Below, in pieces: positions 57,702 to 64,000 of a DNA stretch of 64,000 nt. The stretch comes from Sodalis sp. dw_96 (lineage in GTDB: Bacteria > Pseudomonadota > Gammaproteobacteria > Enterobacterales > Enterobacteriaceae): NCBI RefSeq assembly GCF_018449575.1, contig NZ_JAAVUT010000007.1, positions 124,001 to 188,000 of the forward strand, in the 5' to 3' direction. A model generated the notes under the pieces. It was given only the letters and a program-made list of their open reading frames with translations. It had not been told where the DNA came from and searched no databases. The translations under genes were made by a program, and so were the position numbers. Each line of letters begins with the position of its first letter. Position 1 is the stretch's first letter.

Positions 57702-60299
57702 CTATACCGCGGTTTGGAAAATCACCTCATCCGCTTTATCGGTATAGGCTGTCAGCTTATCAAAGTTCAGATATCGGTAGGTATCCGCCGCGGTCTTATC
57801 CACCATGGATATGGCCTGCAGGTACTCTTCCGGCGTCGGCAGGCGTCCCAGCAGCGAGGTCACCGCCGCCAGTTCCGCCGAGACCAGATAGACATCCGCG
57901 CCGTCCCCCAGGCGGTTGGGGAAGTTGCGGGTGGAGGTGGAGACCACCGTCGCACCGGCGGCTACCCGCGCCTGGTTGCCCATGCACAGCGAGCAGCCGG
58001 GGATTTCAATGCGGGCGCCGCTCTTGCCGAATACGCTGTAGTAACCCTCCTCGGTGAGCTGCGCCGCATCCATTTTGGTTGGAGGCGCCACCCACAGCCG
58101 GGTCGGCAGCACGCCTTTATGCTGATCCAGCAGTTTGCCCGCCGCACGGAAGTGGCCGATATTGGTCATGCAGGAACCGATAAACACTTCGTCGATTTTA
58201 CTGCCGGCTACTTCGGATAACAGGCGCGCATCATCCGGATCGTTTGGTGCGCAAACAATGGGCTGGGTAATGGCGGCGAGATCGATTTCAATTACCGCGG
58301 CATACTCCGCATCGGCATCGGCCACCAGCAGATGGGGATCCGCCAGCCAGCTTTCCATACCCTTGATACGGCGCTCCAAGGTGCGGCGATCGCCGTAACC
58401 TTCAGTTATCATCCACTTCAGCAGCACAATATTGGAACTGAGGTATTCGATAATCGGCGCCTGATCGAGTTTTATGGTACAGCCCGCCGCGGAACGTTCC
58501 GCCGAGGCGTCCGCCAATTCAAAGGCCTGTTCCACTTTCAGTTCCGGCAAGCCTTCGATTTCCAGGATTCGGCCGGAGAAAATATTCTTTTTGCCTTTTT
58601 TCTCCACCGTCAGCAAGCCTTGCTGAATAGCGTAATAAGGGATGGAATGCACCAGATCCCGCAGGGTGATGCCCGGCTGCATTTTGCCTTTAAAACGCAC
58701 CAGCACCGATTCGGGCATATCCAGCGGCATGACGCCGGTGGCGGCGGCAAACGCCACCAGGCCGGAACCGGCCGGGAACGAAATCCCGATGGGAAAGCGG
58801 GTATGGGAATCGCCGCCGGTGCCGACGGTATCCGGCAGCAGCATACGGTTCAGCCAAGAGTGGATAATACCGTCGCCCGGACGCAGCGAGACGCCGCCGC
58901 GGTTCATGATAAAGTCCGGCAGGGAGTGATGGGTCTGCACGTCCACCGGCTTCGGATAGGCGGCGGTATGGCAAAAGGACTGCATCACCAGATCGGCGGA
59001 GAAGCCCAGGCAGGCCAAATCCTTCAGCTCATCGCGGGTCATCGGGCCGGTGGTATCCTGTGAACCTACCGAGGTCATCTTGGGTTCGCAATATTGTCCG
59101 GGACGGATGCCGTCCACACCGCAGGCGCGGCCGACCATTTTTTGCGCCAGGGTAAAACCCTTGGCGCTGGCGATAACTTCACGGGCATGGCGGAAGATTT
59201 CGCTGGCGGGCAACCCTAAGGATTCCCGTGCGCGGGAGGTCAACCCCCGTCCGATAATCAACGGGATACGGCCGCCGGCCCGCACTTCATCCACCAGCAC
59301 TTGGGTATTAAGGGAAAAACCGGCCAGCAGCCGGTCGGTATCGTGTTGACGGATTTCACCCTTGAAAGGGTAGACATCAATGACGTCGCCCATGTTCAGT
59401 TCGGAGACGTCCACTTCAATGGGCAGCGCGCCGGAATCTTCCATGGTGTTGAAGAAAATCGGCGCAATCTTGCTGCCCAGCACCACGCCGCCGCCGCGCT
59501 TGTTGGGCACGTGGGGAATATCGTCACCCATATACCACAATACCGAATTGGTGGCGGATTTGCGTGACGAACCCGTACCCACCACGTCGCCGACGTAAGC
59601 CAGGGGGAAGCCTTTTTGCTTCAGGGTTTCTATTAACTTAAGCGGACCCGCCACCCCCGGTAGATCGGGCACAATCCCATCGCGGGCATTCTTCAGCATG
59701 GCCACGGCGTGGAGCGGAATATCCGGACGGGACCAGGCATCGGGCGCCGGCGACAGGTCGTCGGTATTGGTTTCGCCGGTAACCTTGAACACCGTGACGG
59801 TGATTTTTTCCGCCAGCGGCGGCCGGGACAGGAACCATTCGGCATCGGACCAAGAGTGCATGACTTCAAGGGCGTGGGGATTGCCGGCCTTGGCCTTGGC
59901 CTCAACGTCGTAAAAGCTGTCGAACATCAGCAGCATGGTTTTGAGACCCTTGGCGGCGATTGGCGCCAGCGCCTTATCATCCAAAGCGTCCACCAGAGGC
60001 TGGATATTGTAGCCTCCCTGCATGGTGCCCAGCAGCTCGACGGCTTTCTCAGCGCTGATAAGGGGGGAGACGGCCTCGCCCTTGGCAATGGCCGCCAGGA
60101 AACCGGCCTTGACATAGGCCGCTTCATCGACACCGGGGGGAACACGGTTAGTGATAAGATCCAGAATGAAATCTTCTTCGCCGGCGGGCGGATTTTTCAA
60201 TAATTCAAGCAGCGCCACCATTTGTACTGCATCGAGAGGCTTTGGAACAATCCCCTGGGCGGCACGCTCGGCAACGTGCTTACGATATTCTTCTAACAC
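57702..60299 (-). CDS. acnB: Aconitate hydratase B
   Basis: Citric-acid-cycle enzyme interconverting citrate and isocitrate; it also hydrates 2-methyl-cis-aconitate and binds its own mRNA when it loses its cluster. It has 865 residues, as in E. coli. The [4Fe-4S] cysteines are in [12 protein letters not shown] (near 710) and [10 protein letters not shown] (near 769-772). The N-terminal HEAT-like domain starts [35 protein letters not shown] blocks mark the swivelling domain. It is preceded by 405 bp of promoter DNA where E. coli has yacH. Confidence 0.97.
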   Translation of the reverse strand: MLEEYRKHVAERAAQGIVPKPLDAVQMVALLELLKNPPAGEEDFILDLITNRVPPGVDEAAYVKAGFLAAIAKGEAVSPLISAEKAVELLGTMQGGYNIQPLVDALDDKALAPIAAKGLKTMLLMFDSFYDVEAKAKAGNPHALEVMHSWSDAEWFLSRPPLAEKITVTVFKVTGETNTDDLSPAPDAWSRPDIPLHAVAMLKNARDGIVPDLPGVAGPLKLIETLKQKGFPLAYVGDVVGTGSSRKSATNSVLWYMGDDIPHVPNKRGGGVVLGSKIAPIFFNTMEDSGALPIEVDVSELNMGDVIDVYPFKGEIRQHDTDRLLAGFSLNTQVLVDEVRAGGRIPLIIGRGLTSRARESLGLPASEIFRHAREVIASAKGFTLAQKMVGRACGVDGIRPGQYCEPKMTSVGSQDTTGPMTRDELKDLACLGFSADLVMQSFCHTAAYPKPVDVQTHHSLPDFIMNRGGVSLRPGDGIIHSWLNRMLLPDTVGTGGDSHTRFPIGISFPAGSGLVAFAAATGVMPLDMPESVLVRFKGKMQPGITLRDLVHSIPYYAIQQGLLTVEKKGKKNIFSGRILEIEGLPELKVEQAFELADASAERSAAGCTIKLDQAPIIEYLSSNIVLLKWMITEGYGDRRTLERRIKGMESWLADPHLLVADADAEYAAVIEIDLAAITQPIVCAPNDPDDARLLSEVAGSKIDEVFIGSCMTNIGHFRAAGKLLDQHKGVLPTRLWVAPPTKMDAAQLTEEGYYSVFGKSGARIEIPGCSLCMGNQARVAAGATVVSTSTRNFPNRLGDGADVYLVSAELAAVTSLLGRLPTPEEYLQAISMVDKTAADTYRYLNFDKLTAYTDKADEVIFQTAV

Positions 60300-60654
60300 G
60301 ACGTTCTCCTCGCTTTAATTGTCATTGCTCGTTGTTCAAAACTGATAACACCTGGTTTGCAACGCATCGTCGTGGGCGCCGCCATTGGAAAAGAACTGTT
60401 TTACCCGTCATCTTTCAAGTTGCGTCTTGAGAGCTATTGGGTATATGCCCCGGTGTCGGAACGTCAGTTTATCAGGATTGATTTGCATTGTTAATTTGTT
60501 TACATCTAAGTAACATTATTTTTTTCGCTGAAACGTTAAGGCGTTAACGATCCGCATGTTTATAGGGAAAACGGCTTTAGCCGGATTTAACTTAACACCC
60601 TTTACCGGTGAGCAGCCATAGCGAAGCGGCGAATTTTGGCGGGAGATTGTAAGG
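60300..60654. other. acnB upstream region, no gene
   Basis: Between the acnB start and the lpd terminator there is no coding sequence; E. coli has yacH here. A half-site TCATCTTTCAAGTTGC near 60410 resembles one end of the panC-panD palindromic element. Confidence 0.5.
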
Positions 60655-60691
60655 AAAAAAAAGTATCACCTGACGATAACGTCAGGTGATA
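60655..60691 (-). terminator. Rho-independent terminator of lpd
   Basis: On the minus strand TATCACCTGACG and CGTCAGGTGATA pair around a 4-nt loop (60664-60691), followed by a T-run (A on the plus strand at 60655-60662), 14 bp after the lpd stop. Confidence 0.88.
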
Positions 60692-60704
60692 GGGAGAGCG
60701 GGGA

Positions 60705-62132
60705 CTATTTCTTTTTCTTGGCTTTGGCGTTGGGCAGATCGGTGATGCTGCCTTCGTAGACTTCCGCCGCCAGGCCGACCGACTCATGCAGGGTCGGATG
60801 GGCATGAATGGTCAGGGCGATATCTTCCGCGTCACAGCCCATTTCAATGGCCAGACCGATTTCACCCAGCAGTTCGCCGCCGTTGACGCCCACTACCGCG
60901 CCGCCGATAACCCGATGGGTTTCTTTATCAAAGATAAGCTTGGTCATGCCGTCCTGGCAATCGGATGCGATGGCGCGACCGGAGGCCGCCCAAGGGAAAG
61001 TAGAGACCTCATAGCTGATGCCTTTTTCCTTGGCTTCTTTTTCGGTCACGCCCACCCAGGCTACTTCCGGCTCGGTGTAGGCGATGGAGGGGATCACCTT
61101 GGGATCGAAGTAGTGTTTCTTGCCGGCGATCACTTCCGCCGCCACGTGGCCTTCGTGGGTGCCTTTGTGTGCCAGCATCGGCTGCCCGACGATATCGCCG
61201 ATGGCATAAATGTGCGGCACATTGGTGCGCAGTTGCTTGTCCACCCGGATAAATCCGCGATCGTCCACTTCCACGCCGGCTTTGCCCGCATCCAGCAGCT
61301 TGCCGTTGGGCACACGGCCGATAGCCACCAGCACCGCATCATAACGCTGCGGTCCGGCCGGGGCCTTTTTGCCTTCCATGGAGACGTAGATACCGTCTTC
61401 ACGGGCTTCCACGGTGGTGACCTTGGTTTCCAGCATCAGGGTGAACTGCTTGCTGATCCGCTTGGTGTAAATCTTGACCACGTCTTTATCGGCCACCGGA
61501 ATGACCTGGTCGAACATTTCAACCACGTCGATCTTGGAACCCAGGGCATAATAGACGGTGGCCATCTCCAGGCCGATAATACCGCCGCCCATGACCAGCA
61601 AACGTTCCGGTACAGTGCGCAGCGCCAGCGCGTCCGTTGAATCCCAGACCCTGGGGTCGTCATGGGGGATAAAGGGCAACTGGATCGGACGTGAGCCCGC
61701 GGCAATGATCGCATTATCGAAATTGATGGTGGTGGTACCTTTCTCGCCTTCCACCTGCAGGGTATTGGCGCCGGTGAATTTACCCACCCCTTGCACCACC
61801 GTGACTTTGCGGGCCTTGGCCATGCCGGTCAGGCCGCCGGTCAGCTGGTTGACGACCCGTTCTTTCCAGGTACGCACTTTATCGATATCGGTTTTCGGTT
61901 CGCCAAAGGTGATGCCGTTATCGCTTAATGCTTTTGCTTCTTCGATAACCTTGGCGACATGCAATAACGCTTTGGAAGGAATACAGCCCACATTAAGGCA
62001 TACGCCGCCCAAGGTGGCATAACGTTCCACCAGTACGGTTTCCAAACCTAAATCGGCGCAACGGAAGGCGGCGGAATATCCTCCCGGACCGGCCCCAAGT
62101 ACCACTACCTGGGTTTTGATTTCAGTACTCAT
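60705..62132 (-). CDS. lpd: Dihydrolipoamide dehydrogenase (E3)
   Basis: FAD/NAD enzyme shared by pyruvate and 2-oxoglutarate dehydrogenases and glycine cleavage. I chose the ATG at 62132 (GAGG 5 nt upstream) over the one at 62135; it gives 475 residues (E. coli 474). The FAD site is VVLGAGPGGYSAAFR (near 9), the redox disulfide GGVCLNVGCIPSK (near 42), the NAD site VMGGGIIGLEMA (near 180) and the catalytic HAHPTLHE (near 444). It is downstream of aceF with a 234-bp gap that may hold its own promoter. Confidence 0.97.
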   Translation of the reverse strand: MSTEIKTQVVVLGAGPGGYSAAFRCADLGLETVLVERYATLGGVCLNVGCIPSKALLHVAKVIEEAKALSDNGITFGEPKTDIDKVRTWKERVVNQLTGGLTGMAKARKVTVVQGVGKFTGANTLQVEGEKGTTTINFDNAIIAAGSRPIQLPFIPHDDPRVWDSTDALALRTVPERLLVMGGGIIGLEMATVYYALGSKIDVVEMFDQVIPVADKDVVKIYTKRISKQFTLMLETKVTTVEAREDGIYVSMEGKKAPAGPQRYDAVLVAIGRVPNGKLLDAGKAGVEVDDRGFIRVDKQLRTNVPHIYAIGDIVGQPMLAHKGTHEGHVAAEVIAGKKHYFDPKVIPSIAYTEPEVAWVGVTEKEAKEKGISYEVSTFPWAASGRAIASDCQDGMTKLIFDKETHRVIGGAVVGVNGGELLGEIGLAIEMGCDAEDIALTIHAHPTLHESVGLAAEVYEGSITDLPNAKAKKKK

Positions 62133-62339
62133 CATGACCTCTTATTTGTTTATCCGGCGGGTAAGTCGCTCATTTTCATGGGAATCAGAGACATAACGTA
62201 CTGTCGCCACCGGGACGCCTCCATCGAAGCCAGTTTACAGAAATGTTAATAATCTGCAAAGCCTGTTCGAACGGGGCGAAACCTGTTTGCCCTGGCGTGG
62301 CAGCGCATCCCTCCTCGCCGGAGTCACATCAAACAATTC

Positions 62340-62361
62340 GGCCGGCCCGCCGGGCCGGCCA
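62340..62361 (-). terminator. GC-rich hairpin after aceF
   Basis: GGCCGGCCC and GGGCCGGCC pair at 62341-62360, 6 bp after the aceF stop, with only a T-poor tail on the minus strand. It could partly stop transcription before lpd. Confidence 0.4.
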
Positions 62362-62366
62362 CGGGT

Positions 62367-64000
62367 TTACATCACCAAACGACGAATATCGGACATCACG
62401 TTATTGAGGAAGCTGATAAAACGAGCACCCGCCGCCCCGTCGATGACACGATGATCATAGGACAGGGAGAGCGGCAACATCAGGCGCGGCGCAAACTCTT
62501 TGCCATTCCAGACCGGTTTGAACGCCGACTTGGAGACGCCGAGAATAGCCACTTCCGGTGCGTTGACAATGGGCGTGAAGGACGTGCCGCCGATACCACC
62601 GAGGCTGGAAATGGTGAAACATCCCCCCTGCATATCGGATGAGGTCAACTTGCCGTCGCGGGCTTTTTTGGAAATGGCCGCCAGTTCGCGGGACAGCTCA
62701 AAAATGCCTTTTTTGTTCACGTCGCGGAACACCGGCACCACCAGGCCGTTGGGGGTATCCACCGCCACGCCGATGTTGATGTATTTCTTCAGCGTCAGGG
62801 TCTGGGCATCCTCGGACAGGGAGCTGTTGAAACGCGGCATCTCTTCCAGGGCCTTGGCCACCGCCTTCATGATAAACACCAGGGGGGTGATTTTGACATC
62901 CAGCTTTTTCTTCTCGGCTTCCGTATTCTGCTCTTTGCGGAACGCCTCGACTTCGGTGATATCCGCTTCATCGAACTGAGTCACATGGGGGATCATGACC
63001 CAGTTGCGATGCAGGTTGGCGCCGGAAATTTTCTGGATCCGGCCCAGTTCCACCTCTTCGGTATCGCCGAACTTGCTGAAGTCCACCTTCGGCCAGGGCA
63101 GCAAGCCCGGCAAGGAACCGCCGGTGCCGGCCGCCGGCGCTGCTTCCGCACGCTTGACCGCCTCTTTGACATAGGTCTGGATGTCTTCCCGCAGGATACG
63201 GCCTTTACGCCCGGTACCCTTCACCTTGGTCAGATCAACGCCGAACTCCCGCGCCAGACGGCGGATAACCGGGGTGGCATGGACATAAGCGTCATTTTCG
63301 GTAAATTCGCTTTTTGCACCGGCGCCGGTGGTGGTGGCGGCGTTTTTATTGGCCGTCGATGCCGGAGCCGGCGCGGCGGCGGCGGCGGTTTCAGTTTTCC
63401 CGGCAGCCGGGGCCGACGAGGCCGGCGCGGCGCCCTGCCCGGCAACCTCAAACACCATGATGAGCGAGCCGGTGCTGACTTTATCGCCGGTGGCGACCTT
63501 GATCTCTTTCACCGTACCGGCAAAAGGCGCCGGGACTTCCATCGAGGCCTTGTCCCCTTCCACCGTGATCAGGGATTGCTCCGCTGTGACGGTATCGCCT
63601 ACTTTTACCATGACTTCGGTGACTTCCACTTCATCGCCGCCGATATCCGGTACGTTAACCTCTTTGCTGCCGCCCGATTGCGCCGGTGCGGCTTCAGCGG
63701 CGGGTTTGCTTTGCGCCGGGGCCACGGCGTCTTCACCACCCTCGCCCGCCACGTCAAACACCATAATCAGCGAGCCGGTGCTGACCTTATCGCCGGTGGC
63801 GACCTTGATCTCTTTCACCGTGCCGGCAAAGGGCGCCGGGACTTCCATCGAGGCTTTGTCCCCTTCCACCGTGATCAGGGATTGCTCCGCCGTGACGGTG
63901 TCGCCTACTTTTACCATGACTTCGGTGACTTCTACTTCGTCACCGCCGATATCGGGGATGTTAACCTCTTTGCTGCCGCCCGCCTTGACCGGCGCCGATT
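62367..64000 (-). CDS. aceF: Pyruvate dehydrogenase E2, 5' end cut by window edge
   Basis: Dihydrolipoamide acetyltransferase core of the pyruvate dehydrogenase complex. 544 codons are visible and the frame runs off the right edge; an internal ATG at 63917 is not the start. Two lipoyl domains are present, each with [17 protein letters not shown] around the lipoyl lysine, 102 residues apart and nearly identical in DNA. Ala/Pro-rich linkers ([19 protein letters not shown]) follow. The subunit-binding domain has [21 protein letters not shown]. The catalytic domain ends with [14 protein letters not shown] (His and Asp of the HxxxDG motif). E. coli has three lipoyl domains; a third may lie outside. 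Confidence 0.96.
   Translation of the reverse strand, partial: SAPVKAGGSKEVNIPDIGGDEVEVTEVMVKVGDTVTAEQSLITVEGDKASMEVPAPFAGTVKEIKVATGDKVSTGSLIMVFDVAGEGGEDAVAPAQSKPAAEAAPAQSGGSKEVNVPDIGGDEVEVTEVMVKVGDTVTAEQSLITVEGDKASMEVPAPFAGTVKEIKVATGDKVSTGSLIMVFEVAGQGAAPASSAPAAGKTETAAAAAPAPASTANKNAATTTGAGAKSEFTENDAYVHATPVIRRLAREFGVDLTKVKGTGRKGRILREDIQTYVKEAVKRAEAAPAAGTGGSLPGLLPWPKVDFSKFGDTEEVELGRIQKISGANLHRNWVMIPHVTQFDEADITEVEAFRKEQNTEAEKKKLDVKITPLVFIMKAVAKALEEMPRFNSSLSEDAQTLTLKKYINIGVAVDTPNGLVVPVFRDVNKKGIFELSRELAAISKKARDGKLTSSDMQGGCFTISSLGGIGGTSFTPIVNAPEVAILGVSKSAFKPVWNGKEFAPRLMLPLSLSYDHRVIDGAAGARFISFLNNVMSDIRRLVM

Overview
The window is a 64 kb piece of a gammaproteobacterial chromosome, order Enterobacterales. 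Protein after protein is close to its Escherichia coli counterpart, and gene order follows the E. coli dgt-degP-cdaR / hemL-mrcB-dksA-pan-can-spe / acnB-lpd-aceF region. Deletions (fhuA/D/B, gcd, cueO), dispersed intergenic repeats and a eukaryote-like ankyrin island suggest a host-associated lineage, perhaps Sodalis- or Pectobacteriaceae-like. That placement is an inference; there is no rRNA marker here.

Layout. (1) 1-12.5 kb is a complete D-galactarate/D-glucarate catabolic regulon: garK (cut by the window edge), garR, garL, garP, garD, gudD, gudP, gudX and the activator gene cdaR. Candidate CdaR boxes lie before garP, garD, gudD, gudP and cdaR. (2) 12.7-22.6 kb: degP with a sigma-E-type promoter, dgt, the mtn-btuF-yadS operon, erpA, clcA, hemL, and an orphan fhuC without the rest of its importer. 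(3) 23-42.1 kb: mrcB, hrpB, thpR, sfsA, dksA, gluQ, pcnB (AUU start), folK, panB, panC, panD, yadH, yadG, can, hpt, yacC, speE, speD (UUG start), yacL. (4) 42.2-57.6 kb: an AT-rich island between yacL and acnB, absent at this position in E. coli. It holds two large paralogous proteins on the plus strand (1232 and 921 aa, called BIG-1 and BIG-2 here). On the minus strand is a family of four ankyrin-repeat proteins, one ankyrin-less relative and one broken copy (ANK-1 to ANK-5 and a pseudogene). (5) 57.7-64 kb: acnB, lpd and the 3' part of aceF.

The most interesting region is the island. BIG-1 and BIG-2 are colinear up to about residue 915. BIG-1 then carries a private 318-residue C-terminus whose pattern resembles ADP-ribosyltransferase toxins, and BIG-2 stops there. 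Both share an N-terminal block and a near-identical element just upstream of the start codon. The ANK proteins share a polar N-terminus, a basic/cysteine block, seven ankyrin units (where present) and, in most, a short C-terminal tail. I infer a host-interaction (effector/toxin-like) locus; no function is proven.

Three repeat families fill intergenic space. A 165-bp palindromic element occurs twice, each time between two imperfect copies of the host gene's terminator stem-loop. A 107-bp unit occurs as a tandem array after can and as shorter arrays near gudX and fhuC. A ~129-bp palindromic element lies between panC and panD. I see no tRNA, rRNA, CRISPR array, integrase or intact insertion sequence.
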